Shown: positions 27,984-36,401, counted from the first letter of the stretch. The stretch: DNA of 64,000 nt from an uncultured Bacteroidota bacterium (GCA_902777005.1 CACYSB010000002.1:86202-150201); one strand, 5' to 3'. Made by a program: numbers and translations. Notes: generated from the letters alone by a model not told the origin.

Positions 27984-28502
27984 CCCTATGCTCCCGGCAT
28001 GCACGGACAGAACCGTCGTCGCAGCAAGACCTCTGAGTACGGCATCCAGCTCAACGAGAAGCAGAAGGCCAAATACACCTACGGCATTCTTGAGCGCCAG
28101 TTCCGCAAACTTTATGCCGAAGCTTCCCGTCGCGGTGGCATCACCGGTGAGGAGCTCATGAAACTCATCGAGGCCCGTCTCGACAATGTGGTCTACCGTC
28201 TCGGCATCGCCCGCAGCCGTGCTCAGGCCCGTCAGCTGGTTTCCCATCGTCATATCGCCGTCAACGGCAACGTCGTTAACATCCCCTCGTATTCTCTCCG
28301 TGAGGGCGACGTCGTCTCCGTTCGCGAGCGCAGCAAATCTCTCGAGATTATCACCGACGCCCTCGCTTCGCGTGCCAACAACTATCCTTGGCTCGAGTGG
28401 GACGGCACCAGCTTCAGCGGCAAGTTCGTCAGCTATCCGCAGCGTAGCGATATCCCCGAGACCATCAACGAACAGCTCATCGTTGACCTGTACTCGAAAT
28501 AA
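27984..28502 (+). pseudogene. rpsD: 30S ribosomal protein S4, first ~29 codons missing
   Basis: S4 starts small-subunit assembly and in some bacteria represses the alpha operon. From [20 protein letters not shown] to the end ([12 protein letters not shown]) the sequence is ordinary S4, including the S4 RNA-binding domain ([20 protein letters not shown]). The preceding codon in this frame is TAA at the deletion junction. The remaining 172 codons plus the ~29 missing ones give the 201 residues expected for the family. An internal ATG at 27999 could give a 167-residue protein without the N-terminal segment, which contacts 16S rRNA. Confidence 0.9.
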
Positions 28503-28506
28503 TTAG

Positions 28507-28543
28507 CCTCGCAGCGAGGTTACACTCCTGACAAGGTGTCAGG
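28507..28543 (+). promoter_or_regulatory. Two small hairpins between rpsD and rpoA
   Basis: CCTCG/CGAGG with a three-base loop (28507-28519) and CCTGAC/GTCAGG with a five-base loop (28527-28543) stand in tandem in the 74-bp gap. Neither is followed by a T tract, so they look more like RNA processing or stability elements than terminators. Confidence 0.4.
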
Positions 28544-28576
28544 ACATAAACCAATAAAAGAAAGAAAGGATAACAA

Positions 28577-29569
28577 ATGGCAATTTTATCATTCCAGAAA
28601 CCTGACAAGGTGGTCATGCTTGAGGCTGACGACTTCCGCGGCACCTTTGAGTTCCGCCCGCTGGAGCCCGGCTACGGCACAACCATCGGCAACGCTCTGC
28701 GTCGCGTCCTTCTCTCTTCGCTCGAAGGCTATGCTATCACCTCGGTGCAGATTGACGGTGTCGACCACGAGTTCTCCTCCATACCAGGTGTGGTCGAGGA
28801 CATGACCGACATCATCCTTCGCCTCAAGCAGATTCGCTTCCGCCGTCAGCTTGAAGACACCGACCACGAGAAGCTCTCTTTCACCGTCAAGGACCAGACC
28901 GTCCTCAAGGCTGGTGACCTCAACAGCAACCTCAACGGCTTCCAGGTGCTCAATCCTGAACTGGAAATCTGCCACATGGAACCCAGCACCCAGCTGCACA
29001 TCACCCTTAGCATCGACAAGGGCCGCGGCTATGTGCCCGCCGACGAGAACAAGCGCGCCACCGACCCCATAGGTGTCATCGCCATCGACTCCATCCATAC
29101 CCCCATCAAGAAGGTCATGTATGCCGTCGACGACTACCGCGTCGAACAGCGCACCGACTATGAGAAGCTCACCTTCGATATCGAGACCGACGGTTCCATA
29201 CACCCGAAGGAAGCTCTCAAGGAGGCCGCCACCATCCTCATCCAGCACTTCATGCTCTTCTCCGACGAGCGCATCACGCTCGACGTCGAGACCAAGCCTG
29301 TGCAGGAAGAGTTCGACGAGACCACGGCGCACATCCGCCAGCTTCTCAAGACCAAGCTCATCGACCTTGACCTTTCTGTGCGTGCCCTCAACTGTCTCAA
29401 GGCAGCCGAGGTCGACACCCTGGGCGACCTCGTGTCGTTCAACAAGGCCGACCTGCTGAAGTTCCGCAACTTCGGCAAGAAATCCCTTACCGAACTGGAG
29501 AACCTGGTCGCCTCCAAGAACCTTGAGTTCGGTATGAATGTAGCAAAGTATAAACTTGATAAAGAATAA
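28577..29569 (+). CDS. rpoA: RNA polymerase alpha subunit
   Basis: Alpha dimerises to scaffold RNA polymerase. The 330-residue protein has the N-terminal assembly domain ([33 protein letters not shown]) and the C-terminal helix-hairpin-helix domain used for DNA and activator contacts ([33 protein letters not shown]). Position after rpsD and before rplQ is standard. Confidence 0.98.
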   Translation: MAILSFQKPDKVVMLEADDFRGTFEFRPLEPGYGTTIGNALRRVLLSSLEGYAITSVQIDGVDHEFSSIPGVVEDMTDIILRLKQIRFRRQLEDTDHEKLSFTVKDQTVLKAGDLNSNLNGFQVLNPELEICHMEPSTQLHITLSIDKGRGYVPADENKRATDPIGVIAIDSIHTPIKKVMYAVDDYRVEQRTDYEKLTFDIETDGSIHPKEALKEAATILIQHFMLFSDERITLDVETKPVQEEFDETTAHIRQLLKTKLIDLDLSVRALNCLKAAEVDTLGDLVSFNKADLLKFRNFGKKSLTELENLVASKNLEFGMNVAKYKLDKE

Positions 29570-29577
29570 CAAAGAAT

Positions 29578-30072
29578 ATGAGACACGGTTGCAAAGTAAA
29601 TCATCTGTCCAGAACCCACGCCCATCGCGTTGCTATGCTCTCCAACATGGCCACCTCGCTTATCATGCACAAGCGCATCGAGACCACTGTTGCCAAGGCT
29701 AAGGCCCTGAGAGTGTATGTCGAGCCCATCATCAACCGCTCGAAGGAAGACTCCACCCACAACCGCCGCATCGTCTTCAGCTACCTCCACAGCAAAGAGG
29801 CCGTCAACGAACTCTTCCGCGAGGTCGCACAGAAGGTTGCCAACCGCCCCGGTGGTTACACCCGCATCCTGAAGACCGGCATCCGTCACGGTGACAACTC
29901 CGAGATGGCTATCATCGAGCTCGTCGACTACAACGAGAACATGCTCAAAGAGACTTCCAAGAAGGCTGCCAAGAGCACCCGTCGTAGCCGCGCCAAGAAG
30001 GCCGAGGCCCCCGTTGCTGAAGCCCCTGTGGCCGAGGCTCCCGCCGCCGAAGAAGCCCCCAAGGCTGAGTAA
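29578..30072 (+). CDS. rplQ: 50S ribosomal protein L17 with Ala/Pro/Glu-rich tail
   Basis: L17 sits near the tunnel exit. The first ~120 residues are standard ([40 protein letters not shown]). The C-terminus adds a basic patch (RRSRAKKAE) and a low-complexity tail of APVAE repeats to residue 164, an extension also usual in Bacteroidales. It is the last gene of the run and is followed by a terminator. Confidence 0.97.
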   Translation: MRHGCKVNHLSRTHAHRVAMLSNMATSLIMHKRIETTVAKAKALRVYVEPIINRSKEDSTHNRRIVFSYLHSKEAVNELFREVAQKVANRPGGYTRILKTGIRHGDNSEMAIIELVDYNENMLKETSKKAAKSTRRSRAKKAEAPVAEAPVAEAPAAEEAPKAE

Positions 30073-30105
30073 TCGACAGGACAAGTGCCCCAAGAGGCAC
30101 ATAAA

Positions 30106-30138
30106 GAAAAAGCCCATCCTCCAAGGATGGGCTTTTTT
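30106..30138 (+). terminator. Rho-independent terminator of the ribosomal run
   Basis: AGCCCATCCT (30111-30120) pairs with AGGATGGGCT (30124-30133) around a three-base loop, preceded by AAAA and followed by TTTTTT, 35 bp after the rplQ stop. It also faces the convergent yigZ gene. Confidence 0.93.
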
Positions 30139-30155
30139 GTTTCCCTCTGGTGTTA

Positions 30156-30758
30156 TCATAGTATCTCTATCTTGACTGTCCGCAAGCCTGCGACGTCGTC
30201 ATAGAAACGCACCGAGAGCGACTGGCGCACGCTGACCTCAAGTGTGCAGTCGAGGTTGTAGTTGGCGTTCTCGGGCTTAAGGTCGTAGTCTTTCAGTATG
30301 CGCATCACATCGTTCATAGTCTCGTATGCGAAGCCGAGGCGGTAGCGGCAGTCTATGGTCTTCTCGATTATTGTGGCGTGGTCTATGGCATCACGGGCTG
30401 CTGTCTTGTATGCGTTGGCCAGACCGCTGGCGCCAAGCAATATGCCACCGAAATAGCGAACCACCACTATTAGCGTATCGGTGAGGTCGGCCGAGAGGAG
30501 CTGGCCGTGTATGGGGCGGCCGCCAGTGCCGCTGGGCTCGCCGTCGTCGTTGGCGCGGAAGGCGTCCTTGCGTGGCCCGAGGATGTAGGCGTAGCAGTGG
30601 TGACGGGCGTCGAAGTAGTCCTTGCGCAGCTGCTCGAGGTGCGCCTTCACCTCGTCGATGGTGCGCACGGGATAGGCGAAAGCCAGGAACTTGCTGCCTT
30701 TCTCCTTGTAGAGGCCTTCTGCCGGTGCCGCAATGGTCTTATATGTATCGTCAAACAT
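30156..30758 (-). CDS. YigZ/IMPACT family protein (UPF0029)
   Basis: Predicted 200-residue protein of the YigZ/IMPACT family; eukaryotic IMPACT modulates the translational stress kinase GCN2, while the bacterial function is unknown. The signature DDGEPSGTGGRPI is intact, followed by LIVVVRYFGGILLGASGL, and the C-terminal ferredoxin-like domain (residues about 135-200) is present. Its ATG shares one base with the ribD stop (TGATG), so it is translated from the ribD transcript. Confidence 0.9.
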   Translation of the reverse strand: MFDDTYKTIAAPAEGLYKEKGSKFLAFAYPVRTIDEVKAHLEQLRKDYFDARHHCYAYILGPRKDAFRANDDGEPSGTGGRPIHGQLLSADLTDTLIVVVRYFGGILLGASGLANAYKTAARDAIDHATIIEKTIDCRYRLGFAYETMNDVMRILKDYDLKPENANYNLDCTLEVSVRQSLSVRFYDDVAGLRTVKIEIL

Positions 30759-31744
30759 CAGTCAATAATGATTAGTCTTTCTGGGGCGGTTCCGGGCACC
30801 TCTGGGGCCTTCAAACCGCTGCCGAGAGTCTGTGGGCTGCGGAGGACGCGAACTTCGTCGTATAGGCCGCTTTCTATAAATGCGTCAAGAACCTGGCGGC
30901 CGCCTTCTACGATGACGCTCTGTAGCTTCTGTTCGTAGAGCGCCTGCAGGGTCTCCTCGACGGTTTTTGTGTGCAGGTGAAGCCAGTGGGGGGGGACATC
31001 GGTGAGTCGGTTTCTTCTATCTAAAACCACGGGCTGCGGTGCCGGGCCGAGGTAGTGGCGCGGCGTGAGGGTGGGGGAGTCCTGCAGGTAAGTCTCCGAG
31101 CCCACCAGTATGGCGGACTCCTCGGTGCGCCAGCGGTGGTTCAGGCGGTTCTGTCTTTGAGAACTCAACCAATATTTTTTATTGCAATCAGAACCATCAG
31201 AACTATCAGAACTTTCTTTTTGTTCTTTTTGTTCTGATTGAGATATAGGCGCCATGAAGCCGTCGGCGCTTTCGGCCCACTTCAATATGACGTATGGGCG
31301 CCGCTGCTCCATGAAGGTGAAGAAGCGGCGGTTGAGTTCGCGGCCTTCTTCCTCCAGCACATGGCGCACTACCTCTATGCCGGCTTCCTCCAGTTTACGG
31401 AAGCCGTTGCCAGCCACCAGTGGGTTGGGGTCGTCGTTGCAGCACACCACGCGCTTGATGCCTTTCTCTATGATTAGGTCGGCGCAGGGCGGCGTCTTGC
31501 CGTAATGTGAACAAGGCTCCAGATTGACGTACAGCGTGGCACCGCAATAGTCACCTTTGCGCAATAACGCATTTCGTTCGGCGTGATTGTGCCCGTATTC
31601 CTGGTGGTAGCCTTCACTGATGATGTGCCCGTCTTTGACAATGACACAACCCACCAGCGGATTGGGCCTTACGCGTCCAAGCCCGTTGGCGGCCAGCTGT
31701 AGGCACCGCCGCATATACATTATGTCTATCTCCTGCTGCGTCAT
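30758..31744 (-). CDS. ribD: Bifunctional riboflavin biosynthesis deaminase/reductase RibD
   Basis: RibD deaminates and then reduces the pyrimidine intermediate of riboflavin synthesis. The 328-residue protein starts at the ATG at 31744, which follows a promoter by 10 bp. The deaminase half has the zinc site HAERNAL and PCSHYGKTPPCADLI. The reductase half begins ILKWAESADGFMAP and has the substrate-binding RTEESAILVGSETYL and VIVEGGRQVLDAFI. Between SADGFMAP and WLSSQRQNRL lies a Gln/Lys/Ser/Asp-rich stretch (including SSDSSDGSD) encoded by inverted 9-bp repeats, where the family normally has only a short loop. Confidence 0.94.
   Translation of the reverse strand: MTQQEIDIMYMRRCLQLAANGLGRVRPNPLVGCVIVKDGHIISEGYHQEYGHNHAERNALLRKGDYCGATLYVNLEPCSHYGKTPPCADLIIEKGIKRVVCCNDDPNPLVAGNGFRKLEEAGIEVVRHVLEEEGRELNRRFFTFMEQRRPYVILKWAESADGFMAPISQSEQKEQKESSDSSDGSDCNKKYWLSSQRQNRLNHRWRTEESAILVGSETYLQDSPTLTPRHYLGPAPQPVVLDRRNRLTDVPPHWLHLHTKTVEETLQALYEQKLQSVIVEGGRQVLDAFIESGLYDEVRVLRSPQTLGSGLKAPEVPGTAPERLIIID
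31188..31239. repeat. Inverted 9-bp-unit repeat arms inside ribD
   Basis: Left arm ATCAGAAC three times with 9-bp spacing (31188-31213), right arm with GTTCTTTTT and GTTCTGAT (31222-31239). The outer ATCAGAAC and GTTCTGAT are exact inverted copies. The element is read through in frame by ribD. Confidence 0.7.
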
Positions 31745-31753
31745 TTCAGCGTG

Positions 31754-31784
31754 CAAAGATACGACAAAACAGCCACATGGCAAA
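31754..31784 (-). promoter_or_regulatory. Promoter of ribD-yigZ
   Basis: On the minus strand TTTG (31784-31781), a 19-bp spacer, and TATCTTTG (31761-31754) form a full phylum-type promoter. The transcript would begin only a few bases before the ribD ATG at 31744. Confidence 0.88.
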
Positions 31785-31791
31785 ATATTAT

Positions 31792-31822
31792 TTTGTCATG
31801 TCGTAGAAAGTGCGTATCTTTG
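31792..31822 (+). promoter_or_regulatory. Promoter of the structured RNA, divergent from ribD
   Basis: TTTG at 31792-31795, a 19-bp spacer and TATCTTTG at 31815-31822. It is the mirror image of the ribD promoter, with only about 7 bp between the two -33 elements. Confidence 0.88.
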
Positions 31823-31827
31823 CACCC

Positions 31828-32013
31828 GATTTCACAAGGAAATCAACGAAGCGTTATATCGTCTTGCGAATGGGAATGTCGGAACCTTCCATTAGTAATG
31901 CAGGTAGATGTAATGGTTCGCGTTATAGCGTGGACTGTTTATCGCATCTCATTACAAGGTATTTCCGACAACCTCCATTCGAAGAAGTGGTATACGGTAC
32001 CACGCTTCTTTTT
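31828..32013 (+). ncRNA. Structured non-coding RNA, candidate 6S RNA
   Basis: About 185 nt run from the predicted start site to a terminator with no plausible reading frame. Nested exact pairings form one long rod: CGAATGG (31867-31873) with CCATTCG (31975-31981), GTCGGAA (31878-31884) with TTCCGAC (31963-31969), GTAATG (31895-31900) with CATTAC (31950-31955), and AGATG (31906-31910) with CATCT (31945-31949). Between the stems are bulges and an apical region. A 5' hairpin GATTTC/GAAATC precedes it. Length, own promoter, own terminator and a bulged rod fit 6S RNA, which sequesters housekeeping RNA polymerase. The identity is an inference; a different small RNA is possible. Confidence 0.6.
31982..32013 (+). 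terminator. Terminator of the structured RNA
   Basis: AAGAAGTGGTA pairs with TACCACGCTTCTT with a small bulge and a short loop, followed by TTTTT. It would separate the RNA from the lipoprotein gene 67 bp further on. Confidence 0.8.
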
Positions 32014-32079
32014 AATAAAACCATTCATCGTGGTGCGGATGATTAAAGGTTGCGCCCGGCACATATAAGGGTAAAAAAA

Positions 32080-32583
32080 ATGAAACGTATATTTATTCTT
32101 ATGATTTGCTGTTCCACAATCCTCATGGTGGGATGTAGTGCAAGTAAAAAGGTAGAGGTTACAGCTTATTCTACGCTAAATAGGGAGACTGAAAAGATAC
32201 AGGCAGATATGAGCGTTGAAGGATATGAACTGGTAAATGTGGACAGGAGTGAAGATGGCGAACGTAAAACAGATAGGTATTATTTCAAAAAGACAAACGG
32301 AGAAAGCTTTGAGTATGCTGTCGCCTATGACCTTCGTGACTATGAAGAAATACAATATGTAAAAGATGTAAAACTAAACGGGTGCAAGGTATCAAATGGC
32401 AGTGACTTCTCACGTTTATGTGGAACGGACGCGCAGGTAAGGCAAATTGAGAATCTCCCCCAAGATACTACAGTGAAGGAGTTTAGTCCGGGAAAACTTG
32501 TCTTTAATCTTGTCGGTTTGCCAGCAATTATATTAGGTGGATTATATACGGTGCTTTTGGTCGTTGCGGCAGCTGCACGGTAA
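32080..32583 (+). CDS. Hypothetical lipoprotein with C-terminal membrane segment
   Basis: Predicted 167 residues. The ATG at 32080 is chosen because it gives a lipoprotein signal (KRIFILMICCSTILMVGCSAS, lipobox VGCS); an upstream in-frame ATG at 32050 adds a polar extension. The middle is a small domain of unknown family (DMSVEGYELVNVDRSEDG). The end, LPAIILGGLYTVLLVVAAAA, is a hydrophobic helix, unusual in a lipoprotein. The gene is visibly richer in A+T than its neighbours, which suggests recent acquisition. I see no promoter directly before it. No function is assigned. Confidence 0.75.
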   Translation: MKRIFILMICCSTILMVGCSASKKVEVTAYSTLNRETEKIQADMSVEGYELVNVDRSEDGERKTDRYYFKKTNGESFEYAVAYDLRDYEEIQYVKDVKLNGCKVSNGSDFSRLCGTDAQVRQIENLPQDTTVKEFSPGKLVFNLVGLPAIILGGLYTVLLVVAAAAR

Positions 32584-32597
32584 TAATAAATAGATAT

Positions 32598-32635
32598 AAA
32601 AGAAGCGCGCCCCGATCCTAGGCGCGCTTCTTTAT
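32598..32635. terminator. Bidirectional terminator between the lipoprotein gene and asnS
   Basis: AGAAGCGCGCC (32601-32611) and GGCGCGCTTCT (32621-32631) pair perfectly over 11 bp, with A-rich and T-rich flanks, between two convergent genes. Confidence 0.92.
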
Positions 32636-32652
32636 TATTACTTGTCGCTTAT

Positions 32653-34089
32653 TTAGAACTCGGCGGTCTTGGGGGTTCTCGGGAAGGGGATGACGTCGCG
32701 GATGTTGGCCATGCCGGTGACGAAGAGCATCAGGCGCTCGAAGCCCAGGCCGAAGCCGGCGTGCGGGCAGCTGCCGTAGCGGCGCGTGTCGAGATACCAC
32801 CACATGTCCTTCATCGGGATGTTGAGCTCCTGAATGCGGCCCATCAGTTTGTCGTAGTTCTCCTCACGCACCGAGCCACCGATGATCTCGCCAATCTGCG
32901 GGAAGAGCACGTCGGTGCCCTGCACGGTGAGGCCCGAGAAGCCCTGCTTTTTGCCAGCCTCGACCGGTTCGTCGTTCAGCTTCATGTAGAAGGCCTTGAT
33001 CTCCTTCGGGTAGTCGATCATGATGACGGGTTTCTTGAAGTGCTGCTCCACCAGGTAGCGCTCGTGCTCGGAGGCCAGGTCCACGCCCCAGCTGACGGGG
33101 AACTCAAACTTGTGGCCCTTGGCGACAGCCTCTTCCAATATCTTAATGCCCTCGGTGTAGGGCAGGCGCACGAAGTCGGTGTCGATGACGCTACGCAGGC
33201 GCTCTATGAGACCCGGGTCAATCATCTTGTTGAGGAACTCGAGGTCGTCCATGCAGTGGTCGAGGGCCCAGCGGACGCAGTATTTGATGAACTCCTCCTC
33301 AAGGGCGGTGAGGTCGTCGAGCTGGTAGAAGGCCATCTCGGGCTCAATCATCCAGAACTCTGCCAGGTGGCGCGGCGTGTTGCTGTTCTCGGCGCGGAAG
33401 GTTGGGCCGAAGGTGTAGATCTTGCCCAGCGAGGTGGCGCCGAGCTCGCCCTCCAGCTGACCGCTGACGGTGAGGGCCGTGAACTTGCCGAAGAAGTCCT
33501 GCTCCCAGTCGATGGTGCCGTCCTCCTTGCGGGGCGGGTTCTCTGGGTCGAGGGTGGAGACATGGAACATCTCGCCGGCCCCCTCGCAGTCGCTGGCGGT
33601 GATGAGAGGCGTGTGGAAGTAGAAGAAGCCGCGCTCGTGGAAGAAGGTGTGGATGGCCATGGCCATGTTGTGGCGCAGACGCATGACGGCGCCGAAGGTG
33701 TTGGTGCGCAGGCGCAGGTGGCCTATCTCGCGCAGGAATTCCATGCTGTGGCCTTTCTTCTGCAGTGGGTAGGTGTTGGGGTCGGCCTCGCCGTAGACGA
33801 CGATGCTCTCGGCCTGCACCTCGACGGCCTGGCCCGAGCCCTGGCTCTCGACGAGCTTGCCCTCCACGCCGATGCAGGCGCCGGTGGTGATGCGCTTCAG
33901 CTCCTCTTCGAACTTGGCGGGGTCGGCAACGACCTGGATATTGTGGATGATACTACCGTCGTTGACAGCCAGGAAGGCAACGTTCTTGTTGCCGCGCTTG
34001 GTGCGCACCCAGCCTTTTACACATATTGTGGTGCCGATGAGGGCGCTCACGTCTTCTTTCAACAGATGCTTGATCTCGTAGCGTTTCAT
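32653..34089 (-). CDS. asnS: Asparaginyl-tRNA synthetase
   Basis: Charges tRNA-Asn. The 478-residue class IIb enzyme has the N-terminal OB anticodon-binding domain ([20 protein letters not shown]), motif 2 ([20 protein letters not shown]), the asparaginyl-type [13 protein letters not shown] and motif 3 ([20 protein letters not shown]). It lies 12 bp downstream of the guanylyltransferase gene on the same strand, so it is probably translated from a shared transcript. Confidence 0.97.
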   Translation of the reverse strand: MKRYEIKHLLKEDVSALIGTTICVKGWVRTKRGNKNVAFLAVNDGSIIHNIQVVADPAKFEEELKRITTGACIGVEGKLVESQGSGQAVEVQAESIVVYGEADPNTYPLQKKGHSMEFLREIGHLRLRTNTFGAVMRLRHNMAMAIHTFFHERGFFYFHTPLITASDCEGAGEMFHVSTLDPENPPRKEDGTIDWEQDFFGKFTALTVSGQLEGELGATSLGKIYTFGPTFRAENSNTPRHLAEFWMIEPEMAFYQLDDLTALEEEFIKYCVRWALDHCMDDLEFLNKMIDPGLIERLRSVIDTDFVRLPYTEGIKILEEAVAKGHKFEFPVSWGVDLASEHERYLVEQHFKKPVIMIDYPKEIKAFYMKLNDEPVEAGKKQGFSGLTVQGTDVLFPQIGEIIGGSVREENYDKLMGRIQELNIPMKDMWWYLDTRRYGSCPHAGFGLGFERLMLFVTGMANIRDVIPFPRTPKTAEF

Positions 34090-34101
34090 TGTATGTTTGT
34101 T

Positions 34102-35220
34102 TTATTTCTTGTCTATCAGTTTCTTCAGCTCTATGTCGCTGCTGAAGCGGAAGACCATGTCTTCGTGCTGGCGGCGGCATATCATGAGGGTGTCGGCGCC
34201 GGCGGCCACTATGTAGCCGTCGAGGCCTTCGAGGATGACGTTCTTGCCTTCCGACACCAGCACCAGGTTGTTGTGGCTGTCGTAGGTGAGGGCGTTGCCG
34301 CTTACCACGGCGTTGCCGTTCTGGTCGTGGCGGTAGACGTCGTAGAGCGAGTCCCACGTCTCCACGTCGCTCCAGGCGAAGCTGGCCGCAAGCACATGCA
34401 CGTTGTCGGCCTTCTCCATGATGCCATTGTCGACGCTGACGGCCTCGCAATGCGAGTAGACGCGCTCCAGTTCCTCCCACGGCGTGGTGAGGCCGAGGGC
34501 GAAGAAGGCGTCGGCCATTAGCGGCAGGTGTTTCTTGTAGGCTTCGCGCAGCACCGGCAGCTGCCACACGAGGATACCGGCATTCCAGAAGAACTCGCCG
34601 CTGGCAATGAACTGGCGGGCCATCTCCACCGGCGGCTTCTCAGTGAAGGTTATCACCTTGTGCAGGTTCTCTGCTCTGGGCAGCGAAGGCTCGTCGTTGA
34701 ACTGTATGTATCCGTAGCTGGTGTCGGGCCGTGTGGGCTGTGCGCCGAGGGTGATAATCCATTCGTTCTCTGCTACCGTCTGCACGGCCTGCTCAATGTC
34801 GGCCTTGAACTTCTCGCGGTGGAATATGGCGTGGTCCGAAGGCGAGACGATGAGCGTCGCCTCGGGGTCTATCTGGCTGATGACAGCTGCCGCATAGGCT
34901 ATGCAGGGGGCTGTGTTGCGGCGCAGCGGCTCGGCGAGCACCTGGTAGGGCAGCAGGTCGGGCAGCTGCTCGCGTACGCGGTCGGCATACTGTTTGCCGG
35001 TGACGATGACGATGTTCTGCCGCGGGCATATCTGAGCGTAGCGCTCAAAGGTGAGCTGCAGCATGGAGCGCCCCACGCCGGTGACGTCGATAAACTGCTT
35101 GGGGTTGTCCGTGCGGCTCACGGGCCAGAAGCGGCTACCAAGTCCGCCGGCCATGATGACGCACCATATATGCTTTGTTGATACGTTGATATGTTGATAC
35201 GTTGATACGTTCTCGCTCAT
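34102..35220 (-). CDS. Mannose-1-phosphate guanylyltransferase
   Basis: Makes GDP-mannose from mannose-1-phosphate and GTP for surface glycans and GDP-fucose. The nucleotide-binding signature CVIMAGGLGSRFWPVSRT and the active-site FTEKPP are present, with SPSDHAIFHREKFKADI between them; there is no fused isomerase domain. The first ~16 residues (SENVSTYQHINVSTKH) are not family-like and are encoded by an 8-bp tandem repeat (GTTGATAY on the plus strand). Its ATG overlaps the stop of the upstream four-helix-bundle gene (ATGA). Confidence 0.92.
   Translation of the reverse strand: MSENVSTYQHINVSTKHIWCVIMAGGLGSRFWPVSRTDNPKQFIDVTGVGRSMLQLTFERYAQICPRQNIVIVTGKQYADRVREQLPDLLPYQVLAEPLRRNTAPCIAYAAAVISQIDPEATLIVSPSDHAIFHREKFKADIEQAVQTVAENEWIITLGAQPTRPDTSYGYIQFNDEPSLPRAENLHKVITFTEKPPVEMARQFIASGEFFWNAGILVWQLPVLREAYKKHLPLMADAFFALGLTTPWEELERVYSHCEAVSVDNGIMEKADNVHVLAASFAWSDVETWDSLYDVYRHDQNGNAVVSGNALTYDSHNNLVLVSEGKNVILEGLDGYIVAAGADTLMICRRQHEDMVFRFSSDIELKKLIDKK
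35177..35211. repeat. Left arm, 8-bp tandem repeat GTTGATAY (family R3)
   Basis: Four copies of GTTGATAC/T plus a partial. It lies 5 bp beyond the stop codon of the four-helix-bundle gene, inside the 5' end of the guanylyltransferase gene, and is in inverted orientation to the arm at 35582-35606. Confidence 0.9.
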
Positions 35221-35567
35221 TTCCGACTGTTCAAATAGTTAATCAGTTTGTTTATTGACCCTGTAATGTTCTTGCATTGTTCTATTGCCTCTAATGCCGT
35301 TTGGTGTTCACAATAATTCAGTTCGTCAGCCAGATAAAGCATACTTCTGACCTCGGCACAACTCCCTTTCGCAATGTTGAGAAAGTGAATATAGTTAGTA
35401 GTGGTTCCCGATTCGCTTCCTTCGGCGACATTGTTCATTATTGACACGGCAGCCCGTTGGATTTGGTCTTTAAAGCCATAGTCATGACCATACTGGAAGT
35501 CCTTGTATATGGTCATCGTCAGGTTTTTTGCCTTACGCCAGATGTCTAAGTCCTCGAAAAAAGCCAT
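35217..35567 (-). CDS. Four-helix-bundle protein (S23 / 23S rRNA intervening-sequence family)
   Basis: Predicted 116 residues. The family signature is clear: FEDLDIWRKAKNLTMTIYKD at the start, QIQRAAVSIMNNVAEGSESG in helix 2, FLNIAKGSCAEVRSMLYLAD in helix 3 and a C-terminal helix. The family is named for genes found inside 23S rRNA intervening sequences and in many other places; its function is unknown and the fold forms pentamers in a solved relative. The gene is bracketed by inverted arrays of an 8-bp repeat. It overlaps the guanylyltransferase start and follows thyA by 39 bp, which suggests insertion between two housekeeping genes. Confidence 0.92.
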   Translation of the reverse strand: MAFFEDLDIWRKAKNLTMTIYKDFQYGHDYGFKDQIQRAAVSIMNNVAEGSESGTTTNYIHFLNIAKGSCAEVRSMLYLADELNYCEHQTALEAIEQCKNITGSINKLINYLNSRK

Positions 35568-35581
35568 AAAACACTATTAAC

Positions 35582-35606
35582 TTATCAACATATCAACATA
35601 TCAACA
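35582..35606. repeat. Right arm, RTATCAAC repeat (family R3, inverted)
   Basis: Three copies of TATCAACA fill the space between the four-helix-bundle ATG (35567) and the thyA stop (35607-35609). The arm is the reverse complement of the array at 35177-35211. Confidence 0.9.
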
Positions 35607-36401
35607 TTAAACAGAAACCTCCCCTTTAATGTGCGGATGCGGGTCATAGCCTTCCAGCTTGAAGTCCTCGTAGTGGAAGCCGAAGATGTCCTTCACCTCG
35701 GGGTTGATTCTCATCGTCGGCAGTTTGCGCGGCTCGCGGCTGAGCTGCAGATGCACCTGGTCGATATGGTTCTTGTAGATATGTGCGTCGCCGAAGGTGT
35801 GCACAAAGTCACCCGGCTCCAGGCCGCATACCTGCGCCATCATCATGGTGAGCAGGGCATAGCTGGCTATGTTGAACGGCACGCCGAGGAAGATGTCGGC
35901 CGAGCGCTGGTAGAGCTGGCAGCTGAGTTTGCCGCCACTGACGTAGAACTGGAACAGGCAGTGGCAGGGCGGCAGGGCCATGTCCTGTATCTCGGCGGGG
36001 TTCCATGCCGTCACCATCAGGCGGCGGCTGTAGGGGTTCTCCTTTATCTCGCGCACCACGTTGGCTATCTGGTCTATGGTGCCGCCGTGGCCGTCGGGCC
36101 ACGAGCGCCACTGGCTGCCGTAGACGGGGCCCAGGTCGCCGTTCTCGTCGGCCCATTCGTCCCAGATGCTCACGCCGTTGTCCTTGAGGTACTTTATATT
36201 GGTGTCGCCGCGCAGGAACCACAGCAGCTCGTGGATGATGGAGCGCAGGTGCAGCTTCTTGGTGGTCAGGCAGGGAAATCCCTCGCCGAGGTCGAAGCGC
36301 ATCTGGTAGCCGAACACACCCACCGTGCCGGTGCCGGTGCGGTCCTGGCGCTCGGTGCCGTGGTCGAGCACATATTGTAGAAGGTCAAGATACTGTTTCA
36401 T
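35607..36401 (-). CDS. thyA: Thymidylate synthase
   Basis: Methylates dUMP to dTMP with methylene-tetrahydrofolate. The 264-residue protein is the classical ThyA length. The nucleophile lies in [13 protein letters not shown], the phosphate-binding arginines in [16 protein letters not shown] and [12 protein letters not shown], and dUMP contacts in [17 protein letters not shown]. Upstream on the minus strand only a poor promoter match is seen (ATTTTTTG). Confidence 0.98.
   Translation of the reverse strand: MKQYLDLLQYVLDHGTERQDRTGTGTVGVFGYQMRFDLGEGFPCLTTKKLHLRSIIHELLWFLRGDTNIKYLKDNGVSIWDEWADENGDLGPVYGSQWRSWPDGHGGTIDQIANVVREIKENPYSRRLMVTAWNPAEIQDMALPPCHCLFQFYVSGGKLSCQLYQRSADIFLGVPFNIASYALLTMMMAQVCGLEPGDFVHTFGDAHIYKNHIDQVHLQLSREPRKLPTMRINPEVKDIFGFHYEDFKLEGYDPHPHIKGEVSV

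Noticed and set aside
31828..32079. tmRNA, SRP RNA or a riboswitch
   Set aside because: No tag-peptide frame, no SRP tip motif, and no known riboswitch core is recognisable; the terminator lies before the next gene without an obvious antiterminator.
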